Part shown: positions 27,101 through 35,478 of the stretch, in pieces | How the letters are laid out: each line of letters begins with the position of its first letter | Position numbering within the stretch: position 1 is the first letter of the stretch | DNA from: an uncultured Sphaerochaeta sp. | GTDB taxonomy: Bacteria > Spirochaetota > Spirochaetia > Sphaerochaetales > Sphaerochaetaceae | NCBI RefSeq assembly: GCF_963666015.1 | Contig: NZ_OY762555.1 | Span: forward strand, 1,674,001 to 1,738,000 | Reading direction: 5' to 3' | DNA: 64,000 nt | The notes under the pieces: model-generated | What the model was told of the DNA's origin: nothing | Databases searched by the model: none | What the model saw: the letters and a program-made list of their open reading frames with translations, nothing else | Program-made: the position numbers and the translations under genes

Positions 27101-28434
27101 GAGTAGCTGACAGTAATCTGCTTTTCACTTCCAACGCTATTGTCAGCGTATGCTGCTACAGCTGATATGGTTACGCTATCACCGGTGACTATTCCTCCTG
27201 ATGTCCCAACAGAGGTGACCGTCACATCCGTTGTCCCGTCATATTCCTTATTCGCTGTGATGGTGGTTCCTGCTATCGCAATCTGCTTCTTGGTGATATT
27301 CCCGCTATAGGAGGAGTCAGCAACCGGCTTGAGATAGTTACCTGCATCAGCTCCACTGAGCGTGTAGCTGATCGTGATCGTTTTATCTATCGCTACAGAT
27401 TTGTCAGCATATGCTGCGCTTGCTGTCATGGTGACACTGTCACCAGTGACTATACCAGAGAGGGTGCCGGAGGAGTTGATCTGGGCGATGTTATTGCCGT
27501 CATACACCTTGTTCGCTGTGACAGATGTTCCTGATACGGTGAGCTGCTTCTTGGTGATATTCCCCTTATAGGAGGTATCATCAACCGGTTTGATGTAATT
27601 CCCGGCATCAGGGCCGCTTATCGTATAGGTTACCGTGATTGGCTTGTTTACTCCTGCCCCAGCAGAGTCATAGCTTGCCTGGGCACGTATCCTTACATCA
27701 TCCGTTCCTTGAATGCCAGTAAGGGCGCCAGCTGTAACCGTACCGCTTACAGCTGTTGTGCCGTCATAGGTTCTATCCAGAACGGTCAGCGTTGGACGTG
27801 TGACCGTCAGCTGGATCGGTTGGTAGTTTGGTATCGTAACGGTACAGGGTGCACTGGGATGTAATCCATGTGCAGCGGCGTACCTGATCTGGTAGGTCCC
27901 AGATCCTAGAATAGTTGTCCCTTCATTACAGGCTGTATACGGTTCATTCGCTGAGGAGGAGAGCGGTCTGTACTCCATATGAGTGGTGGTTCCTGTCACC
28001 TGGCCATCAGCGCTGTCGAAACGCGTGGGAGCAAGCAAAGCCAAGGCTGATGTCTCAGGGGCAGGCTGGTTAAATACGACCAAGAGGGTTTTCTCTACTA
28101 TCTGCCCTTCCTTGAGATTGACTTGTTGGGTACCGACACCCAACTGATCACCCTCTTCACTGAAGGCAGTCACCGTAACGGTCCATACTCCACTTTTTAG
28201 TTCTGAAAGAGCATGCCGAGGTGGTGCAATATTGTGTATAGTGAAGCGTGATGTTGAATTGGTGTGTACTGCTTCCAGGCTATAGGAGGAAACTTCTACA
28301 TTAGGAGTATCCAAAACGATGGTCAGGCTGATGTTCCCCAACCTCTCCAACATGTCACTGCAACCAGTGAAGAAGAGCAAGGCTGTGATGAACACGAAAA
28401 GACAAAGAAGCAGTGCTGTTTTGGGTTGTTTCAT
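24118..28434 (-). CDS. Giant lipoprotein with ten YDG repeats and a DUF1566-like tail
   Basis: 1438 residues. A lipoprotein signal ends in LLFFTGC (Cys25). After an N-terminal beta-rich part come ten roughly 80-85 residue repeats, each centred on (K/R)xYDG and followed by GDSV..A.A.Y and a GxDAxNYxKP..... block: the YDG pattern of bacterial surface proteins. One MBG-like unit (DYTQTYGDATPAFVVDVTGF) follows. The C-terminal 170 residues (GDYYAGGIVAYI, GGYNDWFLPSKEEL, YWSSTEYD, HVRPARYF) match the DUF1566/Lcl C-terminal fold. Predicted as a surface-exposed stalk with a terminal binding head. It follows the beta-barrel gene by 9 bp. Repeats alike at DNA level could change number. Confidence 0.85.
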   Translation of the reverse strand: MKQPKTALLLCLFVFITALLFFTGCSDMLERLGNISLTIVLDTPNVEVSSYSLEAVHTNSTSRFTIHNIAPPRHALSELKSGVWTVTVTAFSEEGDQLGVGTQQVNLKEGQIVEKTLLVVFNQPAPETSALALLAPTRFDSADGQVTGTTTHMEYRPLSSSANEPYTACNEGTTILGSGTYQIRYAAAHGLHPSAPCTVTIPNYQPIQLTVTRPTLTVLDRTYDGTTAVSGTVTAGALTGIQGTDDVRIRAQASYDSAGAGVNKPITVTYTISGPDAGNYIKPVDDTSYKGNITKKQLTVSGTSVTANKVYDGNNIAQINSSGTLSGIVTGDSVTMTASAAYADKSVAIDKTITISYTLSGADAGNYLKPVADSSYSGNITKKQIAIAGTTITANKEYDGTTDVTVTSVGTSGGIVTGDSVTISAVAAYADNSVGSEKQITVSYSLSGADAGNYLKPADDSTYRGNITKKQLTVSGSDLEVSRVYDGSVTASISTVNFSGKIATEDVSVRATASYDSAIAGTGKQITITYFIDGDDSENYLKPGNQTVTGDIQKRLLSVSGTTIIANKEYDGNNTTQINSFGTLSDVVTGDSVTVSATATYADKSASDGKTITIRYDIDGTDAGNYQKPADDTSYRGNITKKQLMVTGATITANKEYDGNNTAQIDSLGTLSDVVTGDSVTVSATATYADKSAVDDKPITVRYSLGGDDAENYVKPADDTSFRGNITKKQLTVSETTVASEKVYDGSSSATINTYGSLIGIVSGDSVSLQITATYDTKDAGTAKPITLTYTLSGTDKDNYFSPSNSVATETGVITRKQLNVSNLALTSNKVYDGTTSVETPTFSLVGKVSSDDVTVTATAAYDTPIAETGKRISIAYSIDGDDKENYLKPADRITTASCAIIKKQLTISVPTFESVTKVYDGTTAVLGTVTPGSLSGVLEGDVVTVGASANHESANVTNATGHFNPITVVYTLDGTNASNYAPPVWYRSWGAIEPKQLSVIGTLFPASKVYDGTRTVPISSEGTLSGVIAGDSVSLDSVSAYSDTKDAGSDKAVVISYTISGTDTSNYYLNNDTSRKVSITQAVLTATVGDYTQTYGDATPAFVVDVTGFVGGESAGTASWYSPPTATAGTTPTSAVGTYTIRLTEGSARNYSFDVTDTGTLTIEKPAGPAISGTIDAYFPNSNEDQTIINVTGFSPNQTGIEAHIAYYGYFNLFYADLVIDSRGRAVLYMPTAATTATKIRFRVKETSSYAPGPATEIALSPRPLAIGDYYAGGIVAYISTSSNLAEETDGLIAAKSDLSPAGFPWSSNTTTVVGTSAGYGTGLSNSDKIMTSTGASSFSYAAYNARYYSGGGYNDWFLPSKEELVELFHHKQTIGNFSTTNSSEYWSSTEYDIYRPGQSGFGEAVFTIDFSLNESSLYYGHAVKPETRHVRPARYF
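25420..27790 (-). repeat. DNA-level tandem repeats encoding YDG units
   Basis: Units of roughly 250-260 bp. The block reading GCTTCTTGGTGATATTCC on the plus strand recurs near 26257, 26506, 27024, 27286 and 27547 with few changes, and each unit encodes one YDG domain. Closest similarity is between the units at about 26.25 and 26.5 kb. Confidence 0.75.
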
Positions 28435-28443
28435 GATGATCCC

Positions 28444-29274
28444 CTAGAAGTTGTGTCGAAGCCCAGCCTGAAGGCCCATGAGCGTACCAAAATTACCTTT
28501 CTCGAAGAACAAAACGCCCAGGGGGGCGATGAGCAGAGAATACGTATCAGAGAGTGCGTAGCTGAGGTTCACCGAGAGGCGGACCTGTTGGTCGATGAAG
28601 GTCTCAAAGGACTTCGTTCCATCTTGATCAAAATCAGCATTCAGCAGATGCAGTACCAACCCATACCCGAATTCCGGGGCAACCTGTAGCTTGTCAGTGA
28701 GTTTATATCTATATCCCAATCCGACTGACATATTGACCGCTTGCATCAGGTCGACCCAATCACAATTCGAAGGCCCTCTACTATAGGCAACTTCCCCATA
28801 CCCGATAAGGGTTTTTTGTTTATTGAGGGCAAAATTCATTTTCATCCCTGTTCCGAGCACATAGGCGTAGTAGGTGGCGCTCGTATGTATGGGGTAAAGG
28901 TTGTACAGCTTCAAGTCGATCGAATCGACTATGCTCGTATCAACTGGGTTATTTGGAATGATTTCCCATATTCGCTCTTCTGGGATGTATCGGTATGCAT
29001 AACTCCTACTCCAGTATTGTGCGTCTTTGGATTGCTGAATAAAAAGTCGGTCTTGCTTACTGTCAAAGTGCTCAAGTATCTGTACTGGGCTGGAGGGCTC
29101 CACATCCACCCATACACCTTTCTCCGCTTCCCCTGTTTGATAACGGAAAAATTCGTATTCGGACTCACTGGGTATAATCTCGACTCGTACAGCACTGCTT
29201 GAGGCATATACCGATAAGCAAGAAAGAAAAAGCAAAAGCGCTGTGCAAGTGAAAGGCCGAACCCTGAACACCAT
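28444..29274 (-). CDS. Predicted outer-membrane beta-barrel protein
   Basis: 276 residues. A signal peptide (about 1-25, ending ..SVYASS) is followed by amphipathic beta strands with alternating aromatics (YYAYVLGTGMKMNF, MSVGLGYRYKL, LQVAPEFGYGLVL, VRLSVNLSYAL). It ends GLRHNF, a terminal phenylalanine as in BAM substrates. GAGAGGAGC precedes the ATG. Lying directly before the repeat lipoprotein, it may anchor or export it. No specific family recognised. Confidence 0.65.
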   Translation of the reverse strand: MVFRVRPFTCTALLLFLSCLSVYASSSAVRVEIIPSESEYEFFRYQTGEAEKGVWVDVEPSSPVQILEHFDSKQDRLFIQQSKDAQYWSRSYAYRYIPEERIWEIIPNNPVDTSIVDSIDLKLYNLYPIHTSATYYAYVLGTGMKMNFALNKQKTLIGYGEVAYSRGPSNCDWVDLMQAVNMSVGLGYRYKLTDKLQVAPEFGYGLVLHLLNADFDQDGTKSFETFIDQQVRLSVNLSYALSDTYSLLIAPLGVLFFEKGNFGTLMGLQAGLRHNF

Positions 29275-29445
29275 AGTAAAGCTCCTCTCGGTTGAATAGC
29301 ATTCATTTGACCCTTTCTGCAGAGCAAGGGTTATTCATGAGACACCATTGGTATTGTTTGGATTGTACCTTAGCAAGCTCTGCGAGAGAAAAAAGGGGCT
29401 ATACTTGGAAAGTGTAGTTTTCTACTTATAAAGAGAAGACAAGAT
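29275..29445. other. Short spacer between kinase and OMP genes
   Basis: About 170 bases without a gene. It must hold the promoter for the beta-barrel and lipoprotein genes unless they are read from the two-component operon. No clear promoter or terminator is visible. Confidence 0.35.
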
Positions 29446-30732
29446 CTAGATGAGCAGTCTCACTCTGAATTGACCGTCCTGAATGCGGTAGAGAAGCTCT
29501 GCGTCATGTTTGGCAGCGAACGCTGCGATACTCTTGGTTCCTACCCCATGGCCTTCCCGCACTGAATACGGAAACCCGTCTGGGCCAAGGGTTACCGTTT
29601 CCATGCAGGGATTGGATATTTCAAGCAAGAGACGTCCGAATTGTTGACAGGACAACTGGATGATTCCTCTTCTCTCTTCGGGAAGAAGCGAGACTCCTTG
29701 GATGGCATTTTCCAATAGATTTGCCACGACCAGGGCCAATTCGAGGGAGTCAAAGGGTAATTGGGCTGGTATTGCAAGACGGACATTCGTGAGAAGGCCT
29801 TTCTGCTCAGCCAAGTCTAGGTAATGACAGACAACGGCATTCACGGCCTTATTCTCACAATAGACTCTAGCGGGATGCATTTTAATCTCGTTCTGTTTGC
29901 GCAAACAGGTAATGGCTTCTTCAATCTCTCCTTGCTGCAAAAGTTCCAGGAGCATGTTGTTGAAATGCCTGCGGTCATGGGAAACCAAGCTGTGCTCATG
30001 AGCCAGCTTGTCCATGAGCTGCAAACGCTCTGTCATTGTGGAGGCTGCTTGAGAGAGAAGTGTCCGCTCATGTTGGTCCTTCAGGTGTTCAGTTTCAAGG
30101 GCATGCATGGCTGTAAGCCTTCTCAGTGAATAGAAAACAGTACCATATGCAGCCAGGGAAAGCATTACCAGAAGCAAGAGTGGCCACTTGGCAGAAAGCA
30201 AGGTGTTTTCGATGTCCGCGGTAACGTAGAAGTAGTAGCCTAGATTGAGAAATATGCAGATGACCAATAGTGAGAAGATTCTCCAATTGTTGGTGACAGA
30301 GTTGTAGAACGGTAACAGGTACCGCTGAAACGAAAAGATTATCAGGAGATAAAGGAAGAGTCGGATGAGTGTATGTGCATACTGGGGATAGGGAAATAGT
30401 TTCCCCAGGTGGAAGCTAAGGATGATGATCATCATCATGATGTTTACGGTGGTAAGAAAATTGAAGCTCCACTGCATGACCCCTGTCTTTGCCAGAGGTT
30501 TGAGACAGATACCCAGGACGATGAACATCACAATGTTGAAGCGTGACAGGCCGGTAAGATTTCCATACATGTAGAACCAGGAATTACTGGCTATGCCGAT
30601 AATGAAAACCAAGGTAACAATCAGGAAATTACTCCTGCGTCCATATTTTGATTTGGTCAGGGTGAAAAGCAGCAGGACATTCATGATGGAAGTTACGCTG
30701 CCTCGAAGGCTGTTGCTGATAAGATCCTGCAT
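29446..30732 (-). CDS. GHKL-type sensor histidine kinase (AgrC/NatK-like)
   Basis: 428 residues. About six or seven N-terminal membrane spans (1-210), a helical linker, a phospho-acceptor region SHDRRHFNNML, and a short GHKL ATPase domain with NLLENA (N-box) and GHGVGTKSI (G-box). This architecture pairs with LytTR response regulators and senses peptides or membrane state. It starts at the base where the regulator gene stops (TAATG), so the two are coupled. Confidence 0.88.
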   Translation of the reverse strand: MQDLISNSLRGSVTSIMNVLLLFTLTKSKYGRRSNFLIVTLVFIIGIASNSWFYMYGNLTGLSRFNIVMFIVLGICLKPLAKTGVMQWSFNFLTTVNIMMMIIILSFHLGKLFPYPQYAHTLIRLFLYLLIIFSFQRYLLPFYNSVTNNWRIFSLLVICIFLNLGYYFYVTADIENTLLSAKWPLLLLVMLSLAAYGTVFYSLRRLTAMHALETEHLKDQHERTLLSQAASTMTERLQLMDKLAHEHSLVSHDRRHFNNMLLELLQQGEIEEAITCLRKQNEIKMHPARVYCENKAVNAVVCHYLDLAEQKGLLTNVRLAIPAQLPFDSLELALVVANLLENAIQGVSLLPEERRGIIQLSCQQFGRLLLEISNPCMETVTLGPDGFPYSVREGHGVGTKSIAAFAAKHDAELLYRIQDGQFRVRLLI

Positions 30733-31466
30733 TATATATGTCTCTGCTTTGCTAGATAATTCATATAGGTATCCCGTACTACAGGGTAATGTTTGGTTGT
30801 AATAGGAACCATGTGTCCGCCACGTAGGGTAAACTTGGTTTTGGAGAACCCTTCAATGTAATCCATATTCACGACAAAAGAGACATGTGGCCGTAAAAAA
30901 CGTTCGTTTTGTAATAAGCATTCGATATGGTTTGAGAAAGACCCTTTGATGACCTTGGAGGTGATTTGTCTCCCCCCCATAAGCGTATAGGTAACGGTAT
31001 GGTCGCAATATTCACAATACAGTATTTCCGATAGCCTGAGGACTCTCATTCCCTCATGGGTCTTTATCACCCAGGTACTATCATTCGTCATGGCAAGTCT
31101 TGCCACTACCTGATGCAACGTTTCGTGGAATTGTTGCTTTTCAATCGGTTTGAGAAGATAGTCGAAGGGCTTGGCCTCAAACGATTGCAGGGCAAAGCCA
31201 GGTTCAGAAGTGGTATAGAGAATGAATGACGACTGGTCGTGTTCGCGAATGGCCTTGCCTACCTCGATCCCGTTGAACATGGGCATTACTATGTCCAGGA
31301 TATATATGTGAAACCGCCGTATTTCACAGCTTCGCAAGAGTGCATCCGGGTGAAGGAATTGTTGGATAGATGCTTCTATGTGATGCTTCTGGATATATTC
31401 AGCTGTAAAGGATGTAAGCAGTTCCAAGTGGCCGGGATCATCATCACAAAGAGCAATATATAGCAT
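30732..31466 (-). CDS. LytTR-family response regulator
   Basis: 244 residues. The receiver domain carries CDDD (7-10), phosphorylatable Asp58 in YILDIVMP, and Lys in YLLKPI. The C-terminal LytTR DNA-binding domain (about 135-240) includes GSFSNHIECLLQNERFLRPHVSFVVNMDYI. It works with the GHKL kinase encoded next. Likely targets are envelope genes; the neighbouring beta-barrel/repeat-lipoprotein genes on the same strand are candidates by position only. Confidence 0.9.
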   Translation of the reverse strand: MLYIALCDDDPGHLELLTSFTAEYIQKHHIEASIQQFLHPDALLRSCEIRRFHIYILDIVMPMFNGIEVGKAIREHDQSSFILYTTSEPGFALQSFEAKPFDYLLKPIEKQQFHETLHQVVARLAMTNDSTWVIKTHEGMRVLRLSEILYCEYCDHTVTYTLMGGRQITSKVIKGSFSNHIECLLQNERFLRPHVSFVVNMDYIEGFSKTKFTLRGGHMVPITTKHYPVVRDTYMNYLAKQRHI

Positions 31467-31576
31467 GTCTCATCCTTGTTGCAGAAAACTCATAAGCAGC
31501 GTCTATAGTTATACTGGATGAGCAGTTTAAAGTCCATAAATAATCTTGACAGGCATTACCTATGTGAAAGGAAAGA

Positions 31577-33595
31577 CTATATACTGGAATCAGCCATGCA
31601 AGCTTCTAGCGCAAGGAATGCTGTTATGTGCCTGGAAACAAGACTTCCTTTCTTCACGAAGAACACAGGCTTGCCCAATGGGGCAGAAACGGTGTGCCAT
31701 CCTTTCCCAAAAGTCTTATCATCATATGCAGACGTGAAGGAATCATCAGGAATATAGACTTTGACCTTGGCCATCCCTCGCTTCAAGACAGGAGCTACCA
31801 ACACATCAGGGCCATAGAGAAACTGCGTTCTCATCGGCTTGACCTCTGGATACGCAAGACTCATTACCCTGATGAAAGGAAGACCCGTTTGTTGGTACTC
31901 CTCTTCCAAAGTTATCAGATAAGGGTGCAGGGCATTGTGTAAACGAACAAGGAATCCAAGTATTTTGATAAGGGCTTCATCCTCATAGTACTGCACATTA
32001 CGCTCTGGCTTATTCCCCTCATGGCTCCGCATGAAGGGGGAAAATACTGCCAATTCTGCCCATCGTATGGCAAGGTCCCTTCTGCGTTTCACCCAACCAA
32101 GGGTGGTATAGCCACCCATGTCTGAGTGCCAATAGGGAATACCACACAGCCCCAGGCTGAGGGCAGCAGGCACGACACTGGCAAGCCCATCATCCCTATC
32201 CCAATTGACCATCTGGTCTCCCGCCCAGCTCATGTCCATGACTGAGGCACTGCCAAGATAGCCACTTCGGCTGAAAAAGAAACATTCGTCACGCTTTCCT
32301 GCTTCTTCAATAGCCTCTCTGTTGACCTGCGCCCAAAGTACAGGATAGAGATTATGGGTAATTTCAGGGTCACTCGCATCTGAGAGGATGCAATCAGTGG
32401 GCAGGAACTCTGCGAAGTCCGCCATCCATCCAGAAAGCCCGATTCCGATCATATGTTCCTTGATAACCGATTTGATCCACGTTCTTGCTTCGCTGTTGGT
32501 CAAATCAATGATTGCAACATCGAAGGTTGTGATCCTGATTGCATAATCCCCACCTTCCTGATTCTTCACGCAATACCCATATCCTGAAGCCTCCTGGTAC
32601 AGGGGACAGTCCATGGCAAGGTAGGGGTTGATATATCCCAATACCCGTATGCCTCGTTCGTTCATTTCGCGGATAAACTGGGGAAAAGCGGGATAGGATT
32701 CCTTGTGGTATTCCCAGTTCCAGAGCAGTTGAGAGCCAAAACTGGTTATCCTTTTTCCCACCCAGTCCTGTATCCAAAGGGAAGTGATGGATCCGGGGGC
32801 ATGGGTGTCGAATGCGGCAAGTTTTGCCAAGACAGCTTCACGGCCTCCCTGGATGCCAAGGCTTATGCCTTCTCCCACCCAAGAAGGAAGCTTTCCTTGT
32901 CTGCCCAAGCCCTGACTCAGGGCGCCCACTGATGCAGCAAGGCTGGAAGTAATCGTCAGTGAGAGCGCTTGAGGGATTTGCCAGAACTGCAGAATGCCTA
33001 CACCTTTTTGCCTGAAGTCAAAGCGTGCATAGGAATAACTTGTAGCAGCAAAGGCCCTGCTTCTGGTCACAAAGACGGGCATCGAGAAGTAGGTGCTGTA
33101 CCGAGACCCACCCGCTCCTGCTGCAATGTCACAACAGAGCTTCACGAGATTGGGGCCTCTTCCCAGTCCCTGTTCCTGCACCCAGATGGGAATGGCAAGA
33201 GCACGAAGGTCTACAAAGGAGTACTGTTCCCCACACCCATAGATGGGTTCAGTCTCGTCCAAGGAAAAAGCTATCTGGAATCTGTTGATGGGTTTGTCCG
33301 TTTCGAGGGAAAAGGAGAACTGCACGGTGGTCTCTGCATGGAGGGCAATACTCAGTGTTCCATACCCTTGATATGCCAAATTCAGCAGATGCTTATCAAC
33401 AGCATGTATCACTGGCTGGGGCAATGAATACCAGACAAGTTCCGATTCCCCTATGTGATAGGATCCATGGGTGGAAGAGAAGGAACCCTTAGCGGTGCCC
33501 AACTTGAGCAGAGGCTTTTCTGCAGTATCGCTCAGGAGGCAGGTATTGTGCAGATAAAGAGAGAACCCAAGCGTTGTCTTCCGTATTTCCAGCAT
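31577..33595 (-). CDS. GH31 alpha-glycosidase of the YihQ-like subgroup
   Basis: 672 residues from ATG 33595 with GGGAGGG before it; upstream in-frame extension is not credible. Similarity to E. coli sulfoquinovosidase YihQ is high around SLWIQDWVGKRITSFG, WMADFAEFLPTD (nucleophile Asp393), WAGDQMVNWDRDDGLASVVPAALSL (acid Asp460) and HSDMGGYTT. Aligned from memory, YihQ Trp304 and Tyr508 are kept (Trp292, Tyr496), but the sulfonate-binding Arg301 is Gln289. So sulfoquinovose may not be the substrate; another alpha-glucoside is possible. The divergent neighbour is a GPH-family symporter, the transporter class that accompanies YihQ. Confidence 0.88.
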   Translation of the reverse strand: MLEIRKTTLGFSLYLHNTCLLSDTAEKPLLKLGTAKGSFSSTHGSYHIGESELVWYSLPQPVIHAVDKHLLNLAYQGYGTLSIALHAETTVQFSFSLETDKPINRFQIAFSLDETEPIYGCGEQYSFVDLRALAIPIWVQEQGLGRGPNLVKLCCDIAAGAGGSRYSTYFSMPVFVTRSRAFAATSYSYARFDFRQKGVGILQFWQIPQALSLTITSSLAASVGALSQGLGRQGKLPSWVGEGISLGIQGGREAVLAKLAAFDTHAPGSITSLWIQDWVGKRITSFGSQLLWNWEYHKESYPAFPQFIREMNERGIRVLGYINPYLAMDCPLYQEASGYGYCVKNQEGGDYAIRITTFDVAIIDLTNSEARTWIKSVIKEHMIGIGLSGWMADFAEFLPTDCILSDASDPEITHNLYPVLWAQVNREAIEEAGKRDECFFFSRSGYLGSASVMDMSWAGDQMVNWDRDDGLASVVPAALSLGLCGIPYWHSDMGGYTTLGWVKRRRDLAIRWAELAVFSPFMRSHEGNKPERNVQYYEDEALIKILGFLVRLHNALHPYLITLEEEYQQTGLPFIRVMSLAYPEVKPMRTQFLYGPDVLVAPVLKRGMAKVKVYIPDDSFTSAYDDKTFGKGWHTVSAPLGKPVFFVKKGSLVSRHITAFLALEACMADSSI

Positions 33596-33754
33596 TGCCA
33601 AGAACCCTCCCGAGGACAGTGATGCGACCTTTACTTTCCATCTGAAAATTAACCTAAAACTGGCAGGAAAGCAACCAATGGCCATTATTTTCTTTACAAC
33701 TGTATAGGAAGCGCCTATTATTTTCAGTATGTAAGAAAATAAGGAGAGCCTATC
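33596..33754. promoter_or_regulatory. Divergent control region of GH31 and GPH genes
   Basis: Contains three TTATTTTC-type half-sites: TTATTTTCTTTACA at 33685-33698, TTATTTTC at 33718-33725, and inverted TGTAAGAAAATAA at 33730-33742. The second and third form an 8-bp-arm palindrome with a 9-base spacer; the first and third form a longer one. A shared operator set is likely; the regulator is not in view. Confidence 0.45.
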
Positions 33755-35185
33755 ATGCAAGAGAGAAAGGTGACAACGAAGACCCTGTTGGCCTATGGGA
33801 GTGGTGATATCTATGGGGGTGGTTCGTTTCTCATTATCAGTACCCTGTTTATCTTCTTCCTTTCCAATGTAGTGGGACTCTCCCCTGCCATGGCAGGGTT
33901 TATTGTATTCGCAGGCAAGGCGTGGGATGCCATCAGTGATCCGCTGTTTGGATGTATCAGTGACAGGACAAGAAGCCGATTGGGACGGAGAAGGGTTTTC
34001 TTTCTTATTGGTATTGTTCCCGTTGGCTTGAGCTTTTTCTTGTTGTGGATTTCTGTAAGATTTGATCATACTTTCTTGACTGCAGCGTATTACTTCTTCG
34101 CGTACCTCTTCTTCTGTACGGTCTTTACGTCGGTAATGGTTCCCTACAATGCCTTGGTCACCGAGATCAGTACAGACTACAGGACACGCACGAGGCTTTC
34201 GGGCGCAAAAATGCTTTTCTCTCAGTTCTCTGCCCTCATTGCAGGGACCGTTCCAGGGTTCATCGTAAACAACCTCTATAAGCATGATCAGGCAAAAGGG
34301 TTCTTCCTGGTAGGTCTGTATTTTGGTATTTTCTATGCCCTTCCCTGGATACTGGTCTTCAAGGGAACCTGGGAATTGGAAGAAAAAACGGAGAGTCAGT
34401 ACCATTCGGTGAAGGATTCGTTCAAGAACCTTTCTTCGCTGATGAAAAACCGAACCTACAAGATTCACATTACCATGTATCTGCTTGCCTACACCGCAAT
34501 GGACATCATGAGCGCGGCATTCATCTACTTCGTCACCTACTATTTTGGGAGACCAGAGATATACATCTTTTGCCTGGGTTCAATGTTACTGTCCCAAATA
34601 CTGTTCCTCCCACTGTATCTGTATCTTGCGAATAAAATCGGGAAGGGAAAGAGCTACATTATCGGGGCGATCATTCTCAGTATAGCAATGTGCAGTTTCC
34701 TGTTCATCCCTGCCGATGTGACACGCTTATTCCTGATCATCCTCTCCTGCATTATGGGAGTTGGCTTCTCTGCCATCATAGCAATGCCATGGGCAATGCT
34801 CCCTGAGTCATCTGATGTGGATGAACTGCTTAATGGAGAAGCCCGTTCAGGTGCGGTTGCAGGGATGTTTACCCTGATACGGAAACTCACACAGGCTTTC
34901 GTGCTCTGGCTGTTTGGCACCCTGCTCTCCCTCATCGGTTTCAATGCTGCCTTGCCACAACAGACAGAGGCAACCATAACAGGCATCAGGTTGATCTTCT
35001 GCATAGCTCCGCTGGTCTGCATGATAGCTGCTACCATTGTATCCCTGCGTTACCCAGTTACTCCCAAGACCTTCAAGATGGTCAGAGACGAGTTGGACAG
35101 GCTCCACTGCGGTGGATTGAGGGAACATGCAGATAAAGAGACAAGAAAGCTCTGCGAAAACCTGACAGGGCATGCGTATCGGTAG
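33755..35185 (+). CDS. GPH-family sugar:cation symporter
   Basis: 476 residues, 12 membrane spans, MFS fold. The glycoside-pentoside-hexuronide family hallmark is visible as AGKAWDAISDPLFGCISDRTRSRLGRRRVFFLIG (about 50-83) and MVPYNALVTEISTDYRTRTRLSGAKM. It imports a glycoside with Na+ or H+. AAGGAG precedes the ATG. Divergent from the YihQ-like GH31 gene, it most likely supplies that enzyme's substrate. YihO/YihP belong to the same family, but sequence alone does not fix the sugar. Confidence 0.92.
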   Translation: MQERKVTTKTLLAYGSGDIYGGGSFLIISTLFIFFLSNVVGLSPAMAGFIVFAGKAWDAISDPLFGCISDRTRSRLGRRRVFFLIGIVPVGLSFFLLWISVRFDHTFLTAAYYFFAYLFFCTVFTSVMVPYNALVTEISTDYRTRTRLSGAKMLFSQFSALIAGTVPGFIVNNLYKHDQAKGFFLVGLYFGIFYALPWILVFKGTWELEEKTESQYHSVKDSFKNLSSLMKNRTYKIHITMYLLAYTAMDIMSAAFIYFVTYYFGRPEIYIFCLGSMLLSQILFLPLYLYLANKIGKGKSYIIGAIILSIAMCSFLFIPADVTRLFLIILSCIMGVGFSAIIAMPWAMLPESSDVDELLNGEARSGAVAGMFTLIRKLTQAFVLWLFGTLLSLIGFNAALPQQTEATITGIRLIFCIAPLVCMIAATIVSLRYPVTPKTFKMVRDELDRLHCGGLREHADKETRKLCENLTGHAYR

Positions 35186-35478
35186 GGGCTATTTCCTGGC
35201 AATAATCACGCATCGTATCCAGTACCTTGCCTAATCTTGCTCCCTCTGGGTATTGCTGTCATTGCGTTTCTCTTCATCGAATACCTGATACAACCATGCA
35301 CCTATAATTACACTTGATACAAAATTGTAATTACAAATGCTAGTACAAATGGAGGTCGTTGACAGGTTGAGAGTAATACGAAACATTATAGACACGTGTA
35401 AAGAATTTATGGACATATGATTGTCATCAGCGTCCTTCGTTGCAAGGAGGGGCGTGTTCATCTACAGGAGGCCCAACA
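35186..35478. other. Spacer with operator-like palindrome before ligase operon
   Basis: No gene. TTGTAATTACAA at 35325-35336 is a perfect 12-bp palindrome. TTGACA at 35359-35364 could be the -35 of the following operon, but its -10 is weak. A fatty-acid-responsive regulator is conceivable. Confidence 0.4.

Noticed and set aside
25420..27790. Regular repeats considered as a CRISPR array
   Set aside because: Units are about 250 bp, in frame and encode YDG domains; no short repeat-spacer structure.
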